This document shows positions 1-12,463 of a DNA stretch of 64,000 bases, one piece after another (positions within the stretch are counted from its first letter, which is position 1; each line of letters begins with the position of its first letter). The notes below the pieces were generated by a model. That model had not been told where the DNA came from and ran no database searches. It saw nothing but the letters and a program-made list of their open reading frames with translations. The stretch is from Chaunax sp. Z400. Its lineage: Eukaryota > Chordata > Actinopteri > Lophiiformes > Chaunacidae. Where the stretch lies: assembly GCA_037577475.1 (NCBI GenBank), contig CM075197.1, positions 11,580,018-11,644,017 of the forward strand. Reading direction: 5' to 3'. The translations under genes were made by a program, and so were the position numbers.

Positions 1-1419
1 GATGTTTTAATTTTCTTGTTTATAAGGCGAACATTAGACTAATTTCAAAAGTTCTTAACTATAAAATATCATGTGGCTTTATCTCATTTCATGATTTCAC
101 CTCATCTTACTCATGGCGATCTCGTCTCGCATAAGTTGCCGTTTAACAACACAGGGTCCATAAACACCTGGCAAAGAGGAGCCCACCCAGCTGATTTATA
201 AGAGATATGGCGAGTAATGAACACAGAATTCAAAGTCATTGCAAAAGGGATCATGGATTTTGCTGTATAAATGCGGTATTCCAAAGTGAATTTGAAACTA
301 AGCATACCAAAATGAAATATGAGTCCCAAAGAGGTGAATCCAACGAGAGAGCTGTGTCAAAATATATATGCATAGAGAAATAAAACATCTACACTATGTA
401 TCTCCAAAAGTCAGGCTGGACAGGGCAGCTATAAAGTTTTGGATTGGATTGTGAAACATGGGAAACCGTTAAGAGAATAAAGGAGACTTTGGACCACCAG
501 TGCAGAGATTTGTTTTATGGACTGCTTAATAAAGACACAGTGTCCATAAGAAATGCTGATGCTGATGAAGTGTGCAAAAGTGTCAGAGAGAGCACTGAAT
601 GTAGTGCTAGCTATCTAGTGGTGAGAAATTAGCTTAGTATAGAAGCCACACACAATTGCTGAAACGGTCATATTGCTTGCATGCATAGCAAATGCCATTA
701 AAATGCTAGGCCTGCGAGCAGCAAAAGAAACTGCAAAGTATTTGCTGGAAGATGACTCAATGGCATGTCTGCAGATATTGAAGACGTGGTTTACAGGGAG
801 CAACTGAGGGCTGTAGACCAGGAGCGACGTGTCTGCCTGTCATCCATCCCATTCAGGATGTATATTTGCATTAACCCTAATAACCCTTGTTTTATGTTTT
901 TAGGCCTATGTTTTTACTCAACTGGACAACACCGTATTTTGATTTTGGTTCTGCATCAAAGTCTTGCAAGACCCTTTATGATCTCTTTACTCTTTATATT
1001 CTATCCTTGTTTTTTATTTGCATTTTAATCATCAATTGTTTTTTATTTTATTCCTCTTTTATTCCTTATGCTGGCCTGTTTTATTCTATAAATAACTATA
1101 TATTTTAATTTTGTGTGTATGTTTTTTAGAAAGGACTTTTTAACATTGGTTTTCATGAGTGCTATACGAATAAACGTTACTGTTATTATAACAAGTCTGG
1201 TAAAGTAACATTTTAGTAGTTTTAGATGATGTGCTGTTGCAGCAACAAGTCAGGGACAAATCACCTTTAGTATATTACTTCAAACAGCTATTAACATTAA
1301 GAAAATTACATGTTAACTGCATGTTAACATTGTTGGCACAATGGAAATCGTCATTTTATATATTAAAAAACAAATCTGATCTGTCATAATGGAAACAATC
1401 TATTGATGAGGCTGTTTAC
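1..1419. other. gucy2c intronic or 3' gene region, left window edge
   Basis: This stretch lies downstream of the last confidently placed gucy2c exon. The kinase-homology and cyclase exons that must follow are not recognisable here, apart from one weak candidate at 101-167. A 62-codon plus-strand ORF at 444-632, followed by more partly open sequence to about 840, has no family I recognise and may be a decayed mobile element. The rest is AT-rich and unremarkable. Confidence 0.5.
101..167 (-). CDS. possible additional gucy2c exon (weak)
   Basis: On the minus strand a CAG acceptor at 168-170 and a GTGAAA donor at 95-100 bracket an open 67-base segment. In one frame it reads GVYGPCVVKRQLMRDEI..., which loosely resembles the start of the kinase-homology domain of guanylate cyclase C. 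It needs phase 1, but the last certain exon ends in phase 0, so another small exon would have to lie between 167 and 1420. I could not find one. Treat this as a hint only. Confidence 0.2.
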
Positions 1420-1883
1420 CTTCAGTGACACCTCCTTCTCATCCAGCGGACAAATCAGATGTGGGTCAATATGAGCCCACTTCTGCTGCATGAGACGCTC
1501 TTTCCTGTTCTGTCTAAAATTATTTACACACAGGGAGTTAGTAGACATAGTAAACACAAGCAATGTTTGACCCCTGCTTTCAATGCATTCAATTACTTTG
1601 TAGCTGAAGCAGGAAGAGCTGATTAATGCTGTCTTTTACCCAAGCTTCGATTAAAACCAGCATTTTGTTTCTATATAATGTTTTTTATAGTCATCAGCTG
1701 TTCATAGACTGCTGTCCCATCTCAAAATCAGCTTTGTCAATGTTAAAATTCTACACAGGCCATGGGATACAGCTGTCAAATGTATCTGCTGTTTACCTGT
1801 AGAAGATGAGAGCAATGGCTGTCACCACGACCACACTGAGACTCAGAACGATCATAATAACATGCTGCACATTTAAGCCTGAA

Positions 1884-1959
<76 letters not shown>

Positions 1960-4900
1960 GGCATTAAAAAAATCATACATATCTAAATAATATCTACTCT
2001 ATATAACAGGGATGCTTGAAATCTCAAACACTTAAAGAACTATGCTATGTGTGTATGTGTGTATTACCATCTGCATTTTCTGGCACATCATCAGGCAGTC
2101 TACCCCCTCTCCAGGACAGGGCAGGGTTTGTGTCTATCACCATGGTTTTATTTCGCGATGTGTCAAAAACTGCCAGGGTTTCGTACTGGAGAGAGACAGG
2201 GGCTCATTTTAAAAATACATTTAAAAATAAAAGTGGCTGAGTTAACTGCTGGATGGACAGTTGTCTCACCTCTCCAGTCACAGCCGATGTGTAAATGAGA
2301 GAGAAATTGACATCCCTGTCACCATACTTATCAAGTACATAGTGACCTCCCATACCTACGTGAAGCAAACACACACACACAAGACACAGTAAAAAGAACA
2401 TTTTCAATTTTCTGAGAGTTAGATAACAGTGTAACTGTATAAGAATCTGGACAAGCTACAAGGCTACAGTACAAAAAATCTGCAAACATAATAAGTGACC
2501 ATCGCTTTGAATTTCAAAAATCTGAATGAGTTAAGATTAAATAAAAATAGTTGTCAGTTGAACCTAACTAATGTAATTGTAAGTATCATAAACATTTTAC
2601 AGTATTGCATGACTGAATTATCAGACAGCAAAAAAACAAACCATAAAACAAGGGCAACTAAATGTACATTGGGATGTTATGTTCTCTGTAACTAGATTTT
2701 CATATTTTATTGAACTACACAGGAGCCAATGCTTCCTCTGTATTTAATGGTTTGAAAATCATTGATAATAGTCTAAAGCTTTTACAATTTGCTTTTCTTG
2801 TGCTAGAAAATTCAAAACCACCTTGGTTCTTACTAACAGCATAATTCAGTGAACATTCAAGCGCATAAACTATAAATATCAAAATTCTCACAACCTGTGG
2901 CTTTATCTAATTCACACGTATGAAGCTTTATGAAGACCCCACTCACTGCGTTTGCCTTTCTAATGATCCAATGTGTTAATCGGGCTATTCCTCTAACTTG
3001 TAACATTTGTGCTCGAGTATTCAAGAACAGTTTTACCAAGCAGTCCTTCATTTTGGCTGCCTGATCCATCAATACACCCTCACCCATAAGTGCTGCACCC
3101 TTCTTACCGATGATATCTGAATCTGCTTAGAGGTAATTAAATTTGTATTACATGGTAATTCTATTCTGTGAATGATTCTATGATCATACGCACCGTAAAA
3201 GGAGGCGTTTCCAAAGGGGTTGTCACTCAGAGGCACATCTACGGACGCTTTACGTCGCTGACTGAGCATCCTCTCTCTGAGCACTTTGCCAAACAGCAGA
3301 GCTCCATCATGATACCCAGCCACATAGTCATTTATCTGCCCATTACAAAGTTAGACAAAAAGAGTCAACAATTAAGATCTACACAGTCTCCTCCTCCAAG
3401 ATCTACACAGTCTCTCACAGTCTATTTTGGCTGCTCACCGTGTCATTGTATGTTGAGTTTGATCCATCGGTGTAGTTCCTCTGCGGCAGAGTGATCACCA
3501 GTACGTCCTGCATAGCCTTACTGGATGTTGTGTTGACATAATAGTCAGGGCTGGAAAAAGGGTGTCATTGTGAACCACGTGTTACTTCCACACATTCAAA
3601 ATTTCACATCTCGGGTTTTAAGTATTCTGATTGCTTACTTGTAAATATCAAGGAGAATGAACATGATGTCTTCATGAATCTGGTCCACCTTACTCTTTAT
3701 TGAGACAATGTCATTGCGGCTCCCACACAGGATGAAAACTGAAAGAAATGCATCAGTGTCACTATAATAGTTACTGTACAATTAACACAAATGTTCTCTT
3801 TTCAAGCACTGGTTATAATATTTTATGTTTACATCAACATCAGAATTCTGGTACAGATTTTCAGTGCTGGAGCTCAGAAGTACTGTCTATTCTAAACACC
3901 GGCAAGAAACTTCATTTAAAGTGTTTTCATTTCACAACAAACAGAAAGCTGGTTGTGTACAACTCATTCTACCAAAATATGTAACATATGTCGTAAAAGC
4001 AACAAAAATTTAGGACAGGACTACAAGTCTGTGGCCATGCTAGCAGCGCTATGAGGCTGTACTTGGGAACAGCAGTGTTTTGAGCTCAATGCTAATGATG
4101 GCATACTAACATGCTCACAATGCTATTGCTAACATGCTGATGCTATGCATGTATAATGTTTACCATGCTCACCACTTTAGTTTCAGTGTTAGCTTGTTAA
4201 CATGTTCACCTTTGCAGGTATTTAGAGAGGTTTTGGACACATTAAAATTCCGGCCTGTTAATTAAGCTACTTAGCTTAAAATGACAGGAGAAGTGATTAA
4301 AATGATCCTGAGTGGGACATTTATGTCGACGCTAGATTACATGGCAGCCCATCCAAAAGTTATCAAGATGTTACACTCAAAAATGTTAATGCACGCAAGG
4401 TGAGTAGAATTTATCCTTAGGGAACCGGGAATGTGTGAATTTGAATGAATCCATCCATTTAGTAGTTGTTGACACATCTCAGTCTGGAGCAAAGTAGTGG
4501 ACTGATGATGACACCAACAAAACAACAATGCCACCTCTCGAGCCAGGCTGCTAATGTTATTAAAACCAGTCAAATTTTTCTATTGATGTTCTGTTTTGCA
4601 CAAGCTTTGCAGCAGGCTGCTTAGTATTTTATATTTGCATATATTAATTTGCATACAAATTTTTTGACTGTTCTGATTAGATGGTTTGTTCATCTTTACT
4701 GTAATAAAAAATGTTTTTCAGGTCAACCAGTCCTCAGGGGAATGACAACCCAAGACTGATGTAACTCAAACAGAATACCCACTGTTGCTGTGTCTCTTCT
4801 TAGCCTTGAGGGCTTCCGTCAGCTCTTGCTCCCCACGCAGCATTTCTCTAGAAGTGTTTGAGGCAAAGTTGGCAGAAGCTGCTTCTAATGCATTGATGTA

Positions 4901-7900
4901 CCTGTGGCAAAAACAAGGAAATAGAAAATACAAGAAGTGGCACATGCCCGGAGCGTTAAATGAAGCTACAGAGGTTGAGCTGCAGCCCGTGCTGTCTCAC
5001 CAGAAGCAGTCCTCAGTTGCATTGGTGGCCTTATAGACATAGACCTGCTTCCAAGCATGCTTAAATGGCAAGGATTCCTTCGCAAAGTGGTAGAGTACGT
5101 CAGAGATCTTGTGTGCCGGAGGTAGAATTCGGGTCAGTTTGGGTTTGTAGTCACACGACAGGCCGAAGCTCCCAGCAGAGATGACAGGTATGCTCAAGCT
5201 TAGACCAATTTCATCACTGAGACAAATTAAAGGGATGTGAAAGTCAAAAATCTGTTGTTTAGTGGTAAAATGTAAGAGAAACAGATTCATACTCACTCCA
5301 CCAACTGGAAGGTGGCGTAAGTGCAGGAAGGCCCCAGCATGACACATCCAACTTCACCATTACTCTGCAGTAAGACACACGTGGGGAACAACAGCACCAA
5401 TGTCAAGATTTACATATCCACAGGAAAGTGGAGAAAAAAGTATTTTCTACAATTATATTTTATGCTGTCATCAGTCAGTGTGAATTCAGGGCCTTGATGT
5501 AGTTATTTCATGATCGAGTACTGCAGTCAACCTTTCCCTTAACCTCCTGTCTTGTTCTACTTCGATTTATGATTTCCCTGAATTAATTTTGTCAATCCCC
5601 TCTACACTTGAAGCCCTGACTCTCTTACGTTCAGCTGTGGTAGAGAAAGCAGGAGCAACAAGGTTTTGCCCTATCAAGGTAAGAGCCTCACCTACTAGAG
5701 GCCCAACATACAGCATCGTGTCACTGAAATGCATTTTGGTCTATTTTGGCTGCCATTGCTGGAGATATTTGCATCTCGTTTATTGACAAGTTCAATGGAC
5801 AACCCTGTCATTATGATAGTGTTGATGCAAATGGTGAGTCTGTAGAGAAGCAGATGCTGACAGCAAAAGTGTACTTTTACTGTTGTATAATTAACATTTT
5901 CCTTCCTGTGAGCCTTTGTAATTGTCCTCGAAATGCTTTCAGTAAATTCCTTATTTATAATTTTACATTTAAAGGAGTTGTGATAACCATGCTGTCAAGG
6001 AGCAATAGACATATTGTGCCAGCTCACAGGTTATCTGGAGATAATAAACTATCAAGCTACAAAAAAAGGAACTAGGTGTTACATTACACTGAGTCATACT
6101 GTAGCATCCAGCACAGAGTTAAATCCATCGGATCTTTTCACGATTAAAAGAAGCTCAAAAACACATGACCTTATTTTATTATTATATGTTTAAATGACAA
6201 AGGAGGACAAAGAGGTAAACTGAGGGAGGGGGATTCGACCTCTAGTTTTTCACTCTCATGTCAGAACGCTCATGGTAATTGTTCTTAGCAGCCTATTTAA
6301 GCCTCTCAAAGTATTTCACACCATCACACTTGATTAATTTAACCTCAACATGTGCACTAAAAGAAACACACCTTAGACATCTCATCTTTTGTCATGTTTT
6401 TACCACACTCACATGCAGCATCTTGAGTATTGCCACCCCCTCACAGGTGCTGCTCCCACAGCCCTGCCGGTTGTACACAGTGGTGTTGAACCCATGGAAG
6501 TTAGCCGTCAGAGTGAAGTTTAAATCTCGGGTCATGGAAAGAAGATAAGACTTATTATTGTCAAAAATGAACTCATGAATCTCTTTGGGCGGTTAAGATT
6601 AGATGAGACTGATTTATGGCTCATAGTGCAAAATGTAGCCTTTACTTTCTCCCACAGAGAATTATTCATTTAAAACAGCAGCAATAAATAAATAAGTAAA
6701 TAAATAAATAAATAGATTGATAAATAGATACATAAATAAATAAATAGATACATAAATAAATAGATACATAAATAAATAGATAGATAAATACTGAATGTTG
6801 CCATGTGTTTAATTTTGGTAAGAACATGAGTATCTCCTGACAAAACGATGACAGTAAGAATAAAACCCTATAAATTCAAGATTCAAGATTAATTTAATTT
6901 AATTATTACAAATATAGATTATTCTTATAAATATTAAGTCATTATGTCAAACTATGATGTCACGTGTACGTTTGGTTGACAAGTAACAGTTTCATTTCTC
7001 AAAATGGATTTTAAAGCATTTCAGAAGAAATATTTTATACCAGTGGTTCCCAACTGCCCTCTATATGTCTGAGGGGGTATAAAGGTGATTAGATAAATAC
7101 AATATATATACTAAAAATACATGATAGGTGGGTTAAAATCACATTCTTTTGCTGCCTTCAGCCTCTTTTCTTATGAATGGTACAAATTTGAGCAGATCAT
7201 CACATTGGTTATAATTTGATAGAATGTTTTTCATTAATAACTAACTTAAACTTTTAAAGGAGCACTCTGGATTTTAAAAAATGCTTGCTTGACATCTTAC
7301 CGGTACATAGATAAGAGGTTTGATATCTCTGTATGTTGAAAGATTTGTGTGTTTTTTAGCCAGTCTTTGCAAAATCTCTGAAAATGGGAATATACCTTTA
7401 CAACTTCTTATTTACATGTTGTACCTGTTCAGTCATCGGGTTTGTACTTATTCTGTGAACAAAAACGTCCTGATTTACATAAAAATGTATCCAGACTGTT
7501 TCATTTAGCTGAGTGTGAAAGTTCTTTTTTAGCCTTTAAATCAGAGCAGACTGTTAAGGTACAGCTGCTTATGTTAAGACAACATTAACATTTGAAATTC
7601 AACATGTGTGTAAAACCTTTACTAATGTCCAGCTCTGTTGTTTTTGGATAACCTCAGTCTGATAGCCAGTTGTGATTCTTCACTTTTGTTAGTTTTTTAC
7701 TTTTTCTTTATCTTATTTTTAAGCATTTGTCATTTTTAAACCATATTTGCTTTCGTTGTACATTATATAAAATTATTATCATCTGAAAGGTTGTTCGGTT
7801 TCCTTTACGAACTACAGGTGCGTACCATATTTCTCGTTCTCCAGCGTGTCTTCTTGAATGGCTTGTTTCACGGCTGCCTGCACAAACGGCCGACTCCACT

Positions 7901-8036
7901 CAAAAGTGTTGTCCTCCAGCAGCACAACATTCATGGTGTATTTATGGTTTCCTGATAAACAGTCATCCAGCATCTTGTTGGCAACCACCACCATTATCAG
8001 TATCTCCAGGTAAAGTAAAGTTTTTGAGTTATACAT
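1420..8036 (-). CDS. gucy2c: guanylate cyclase C (heat-stable enterotoxin / guanylin receptor), 5' part
   Basis: This is a single-pass receptor guanylyl cyclase; in vertebrates it binds guanylin-type peptides at the apical gut membrane and makes cGMP. Twelve exons join in perfect phase on the minus strand: 8036-7826, 6525-6413, 5364-5297, 5216-5001, 4901-4783, 3738-3639, 3550-3439, 3335-3194, 2355-2270, 2185-2068, 1878-1797, 1513-1420. They encode 487 residues. The start gives a hydrophobic N-terminus (LLYLEILIMVVVA) that fits a signal peptide. The ligand-binding region has the family signatures CGSSTCEG, GCVMLGPSCTYATFQ, VISAGSFGLSCDYK and TEDCFW. Residues about 429-456 (VQHVIMIVLSLSVVVVTAIA...) are the transmembrane helix, followed by a juxtamembrane stretch with QQKWAHIDPHLI and ending VSLK. 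Length to the membrane matches the human protein. The kinase-homology and cyclase domains lie outside the window. The extracellular part shows no breaks. Confidence 0.95.
1886..1955. repeat. (AC)35 microsatellite abutting a gucy2c splice acceptor
   Basis: A pure CA/TG dinucleotide run of about 70 bases. On the gucy2c (minus) strand it reads (TG)n followed by CTTTCAG, and the transmembrane exon begins at 1878, so the repeat occupies the normal polypyrimidine-tract position. Confidence 0.97.
4020..4260. repeat. dispersed teleost repeat rich in CATGCTAACATGCT
   Basis: Located in the gucy2c intron between exons 5 and 6. It contains several copies of GCTAACATGCT / CATGCTCACAATGCTA-like words, typical of a very abundant fish interspersed repeat. 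A related, longer copy lies at 9440-9940. I cannot assign it to a transposon class from sequence alone. Confidence 0.6.
6682..6791. repeat. (AAATAAAT/AGATAGAT) low-complexity microsatellite
   Basis: A run of AAAT, AAGT and AGAT tetranucleotides, including repeated ACATAAATAAATAGAT units, in gucy2c intron 1 about 160 bases from exon 2. Confidence 0.9.
7030..7085. repeat. hAT-like transposon end remnant (CAGTGGTTCCCAAC)
   Basis: The word CAGTGGTTCCCAACTGCC in gucy2c intron 1 matches the typical terminal sequence of vertebrate hAT-family elements. Only one end is visible, so this is a short remnant. Confidence 0.35.
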
Positions 8037-8627
8037 CTTGATCCCAGAGATTTTTCTTTTCCCCTCACAGCTATGGGTCTTTTTTTCTCAGTTTCTACAT
8101 GTCAGACCTCTTCAGATGAGGCCAAAGGAAAGAGTTTACGTTTGTCCACCTGAACAGATCCTCTCTGTCGACGACATGAGTCCCAAACCAGAAGCGAGGA
8201 GAGCTCTTCAGTGACTAAGCAGAAGTCACACTGCCTCTTGATTCTCTGTCCAGTATCCAGATAAGGGAAGAAAACTTTTGTCTGAGTTCATAAACCGAAT
8301 CACTTTTAGTAAATACAAAAGTAAATGTGAACTGAAGATAAGAAATGCTGTCTGTTGTTCCTCTAGTGAAAGATTCAGATCAATAATCCTCCACCTTGTT
8401 ACGGGCTGGTCTACCTGTGCTCCATACGTTAATGAACAACTGTTAAGTGACAGTTGTTGCACCAGATAGAGGGAGGGCAGGGCAGGAAAGACTCCTACAC
8501 TCCGTCTGGACTGATACCTCATGTAGAAAGTTATTGAGAATATAATCCATGTTGTTTGTAAACATGGAGTTTAGACTTTACTACACATTACATCCACTGT
8601 CTCAGTAACATCAAAGATCACAATCAG

Positions 8628-8662
8628 AAATACTTTATTGATCCCTGCAGAGAAACTGTAGT
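8628..8662 (+). repeat. LINE 3'-tail remnant (TACTTTATTGATCCC)
   Basis: The sequence AATACTTTATTGATCCCTGCAG followed by GAAACT resembles the conserved 3' end of a common fish non-LTR retrotransposon tail. Only the tail is present. Confidence 0.45.
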
Positions 8663-9439
8663 AGAGATCATCTCCTTTTCAGCAGTGACCAATCTGTCCT
8701 TAATAGCCTGAAATAAAGAGAATGAAACACACATCTTTGTTCATTCAACAACAGCAGATTGGTTGAAGTCGTGACTTGTAGCATGGCAACAAACAAAGAA
8801 CATAAGAACAAGAAAGACTTTTGTTCAAGGCAGAGGTGGGGGAAGCTTACATAGAGAGAGGGGCAAAGGTCACAGGATGCCATAAAAGTGAAGGCTTATG
8901 TGGAGCTGATAAATATTGTCCGCTATAAAAGCAGGGTGGATTAAGCCTATAAAGGTCTTAACCAAACTTAAACCAATGGATCTTCATTTTGGAAAATCCA
9001 AGTTTAGTCCTGACAATACAACACTGTACCACATTAAAAGTATTGAGTGCAAACAGAAGAGTTTAATCTAATTTGTTTAGAGTTAATTCAAAATATTTCT
9101 GAAATCTTCTCAATTTCACCTGCTTGTGAATCATAAACTAATAACTGAGTCAACAGCGTTGTCCTGTGTGACATGAACATGGGCGTCATAGTTGATTTGG
9201 AGTCAATCCAACTCGCAGTGTCCTGCTGGCATAAATGTTCACCAAATCAGAAAAAAAAATAGTCCCAAACAAATACACTATTTATGTCCTTACAGTTAGA
9301 GACACAGCAGATTCAGATGAGGTAATTAGTATATTTTCAATCACATGATAGACACACATGGGGGCGGGGGGGATATGCCATCTCCTGATGGTTTTTCTTT
9401 AAAAATTATATGATATATTTAGGAGAGTTTTTTTTCTCA

Positions 9440-9940
9440 CCATTCTTGCAACCTAGTTCTATGAATGGTGATGTCTGACGGTCACTATTTTGGTTCAAAC
9501 AGAAATATTTCAACAGCTATTCAACGGAGTGCCTTGGATTTTAGACAGGCATTCATGGTCCCCATCGGATGAATCCTGGTGACTTTTGTGATCCTGTAGC
9601 CTCCTGAGAAATATCCCACATCTTCTACATGTATTGGTACAAATCTATTCATGGTTACCAGACAACTAAGCCTTCTGACTTTTCTTCTATTCCAACCATA
9701 AGTTTAACATTTGTGACTTTACGTGAAATGTTTCAACAGCTTTTTGGTCGATTGCTTCCATCTAGTTCCATCATCAGAGCAAAATTTGATTTTGTCCAAT
9801 ACTTTTATGTATGACTGTACTTGGTATCTAGTGCTTTTTAGCATTATGTTGCCATGCTAGCATGCTGGTGTTAGCATTCAGCGGCTAAACATGATGTACA
9901 ACTACAGTAAGTTAAAATGCCTTAACCATAATGTTACATT
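9440..9940. repeat. dispersed teleost repeat, longer copy
   Basis: Contains the phrases TTCATGGTCCCC, GATGAATCCTGGTGACTTT and TTGCCATGCTAGCATGCT in the order seen in a very common teleost interspersed repeat. It is the same family as 4020-4260. No coding capacity is visible, and about 500 bases are recognisable. Confidence 0.6.
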
Positions 9941-11010
9941 GCCAATGTTTGGATTTGTACTTCAGAAAAAGTCAAAACAATTTCTGATAATATTTCTGTC
10001 GATTGACCATTGACCATATTCAATTGACCATATGACAAGGTGTATTAAAGTGAATTAAACAATGCTTCACATTGCCTCTCATATATTGTGGCATGATCTT
10101 TCTCTCTACTAAACATTCGACTACAGTCACTTAGTTATCAAACAAATGTAATCACAGATTTTTGGTGGGATAATTTTTTACAGCACACAATACCTCTTGA
10201 CACATCTTCTATAAACACACTATAGTCCTATTGCCAGTCTTAGATTTTGCTTGTGTCAGACTCCTCTTTTATCTCTATATGATTAAAAGTCATATTTACA
10301 TGACATTTATGTGACTGCATTTAAATGATATTTCTAGAGAATGCTTTGCTTCTAAAGAAAGCCTTGTTGCATGAATGGAGAATGACATGTGGAAGATCAC
10401 AAATACATGTAGTGTGCTGTTTCATGTTCTCCACTAAGCACTCACTTAACAACAAAACCTACATTATCATTGTGTTTGATTCAACCACACAGAACAAACA
10501 ATATTACACACACTTGGCCTCATCCTCAGAATTTCCGACCAAAACATTTAGATTGTTAGGTAAAGTACATTATCAGCTTCCTGGCCACCACCTCACAGGG
10601 TTGTAAACATCTTAAACAAACACACATGTATGACGTTATAATAGCATGGTTGGGTTGAGCCACACAGTCATTTAGTCCCATTAAGGTTCCATATGAAGAG
10701 GATGGCCATCTCAACACACCTTGACATTTTATCAGGAAGAGGAAATAGTAATGTGTTAAAGGGGGCAAGACTCTTTGTTTTATTGTCTCATCATAGCTGT
10801 TTAATAGCAAGTGAACGCTGTTAACGGTAGCTGTTATTGTTACTGTGTGAAAATGGGCCCAGCTAACCGCTTTCCCCTCCACATAGAGGCAGATAAGAGG
10901 TAGATATGAGCCTAAAGCCAAATTGTAAGCATGGAAATTGAGTCTCCAGGGTACGGATAGAGTGTATGCAGGAACATAGGTACAGTAGACAGGCAGGTGA
11001 GTCCACTCAT

Positions 11011-11031
11011 ATATATATATATATATATATT
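11011..11031. repeat. (AT)n microsatellite
   Basis: A short pure AT run of about ten units. Confidence 0.85.
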
Positions 11032-12040
11032 TAAACACACCATATTTTTTTAAGGAATAAGATTATCTCTTTCTATCTTTTTTGACTATTTTCTCTTTTT
11101 TATCTATTTAGATTTATATGATATATTATGTTCTGGTGAAACTAACGGGATTTGCGAAAAGTGACAAAGTGATGAAGGAATTCAGAAGGAATTCAGAAAC
11201 AGATTAAAGCAGGTTTTGTTTTTTCATGGGATTTTTTTGACAATAACAGAAACATTTTGCAATTGAATAAAGTAAATTTTTTTAAAGAAAAAAAATCTTC
11301 CTTTGCTAAAGGTTAAAGGTTTTTAGACTCTGGATTGGAGGGAACATGAGGATTGAGTTTCAAGTCAGAAAAAGAGGCACGTTCAAGATTTCAGGAGCTA
11401 ATGATTAGTCTATTAGTTAGTTTAGTTTAGTTCATGATTGCTCAATAATTGTCTTGTGGTGCCTCCCTCCTCATACAATATTACCATATCAATTGGCAGC
11501 TTATATATTATATTTTAAAAAAACGGCTGACCTTGATGACACCAAATTGCTTGGCTTTCGTCCCACTGAAGGGAATTCTGAAACTAAAACAGAAATAGGG
11601 TGATCAAACAAATGTACATGAACCTTATACATGCAAAGATAAATAACATATTGGTATGAGGAACACAAAAAGGGGTCATGCTTTGTGATCCTACATAACC
11701 ACTTATAAACTTCAGGTCTATGCAGTGTTGATTTATGATTGCTGTGAAATGCGGAAAAGATAGAACATTCAATTGATTTATGGCTCTGGTATTAAGCCTG
11801 CCACCTGTTGCAAAAGTGCCCCAGGCAAATATTCCTACAATCTATGTTATAAAAGCGTTCGAGCTGACGGTGTTGTCAGAGTCCAAGTGACTGAGGGTCA
11901 AACAAACAACTCACAACAAAAACCTGTCATCAATCTAAATAATGCATTCTAAAAATATTATGTTCAAATCTGACACTGGATGGAAGTTTAACATTTACCA
12001 GGAATCACAATAAGATCGTTTCAAACTTGTGCTGAATTCC

Positions 12041-12200
12041 AGTGGTGAAATGTAATTGAGTAATTTTACTCAGCTGCTGTTCTTAAGTATATTTTTAGGT
12101 GCTTGTACTTTAATTTATTATTATTATTATTTCTATTTTATGCTACTTTATAATTCGATACTGTTTACTTCACTATATTTGGTAGCTGAGGTTACTTATC
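12041..12200. repeat. dispersed repeat (GTGGTGAAATGTAA...TTTTATGCTACTTTATA)
   Basis: The order GTGGTGAAATGTAA, AGTAATTTTACTCA, GGTGCTTGTACTTTAA and TTTTATGCTACTTTATA matches an abundant fish repeat that I know by sight, though not its class. It is diverged, with an internal ATT expansion. Confidence 0.5.
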
Positions 12201-12463
12201 ACATTAATTTAATTAAATTCCCAGTCTTTTTGGCTTGTGACACCTTAAAGAGTGTGGGGTTTGGGCCCCTTGTCACCATGAGTCCTACCAAAAATGGATT
12301 TCCCCTTTAAATCTCTCAGTTAATTTTATTGAAATAAGGTTAGTATTTATAAACTGGTAAGTATATTCAGACTATCTGGTAATGCTTCTGTACTTTAGAT
12401 TTGTTAGTTTCCAAAGGATGACCTTTACTTTTAACGGAGTATTTTTATATTGTTGTATTTGTA

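Noticed and set aside
10556..11038. 160-codon minus-strand ORF
   Set aside because: It runs through an AT microsatellite, has no domain or conserved motif and lies in repeat-rich intergenic DNA; chance ORF.
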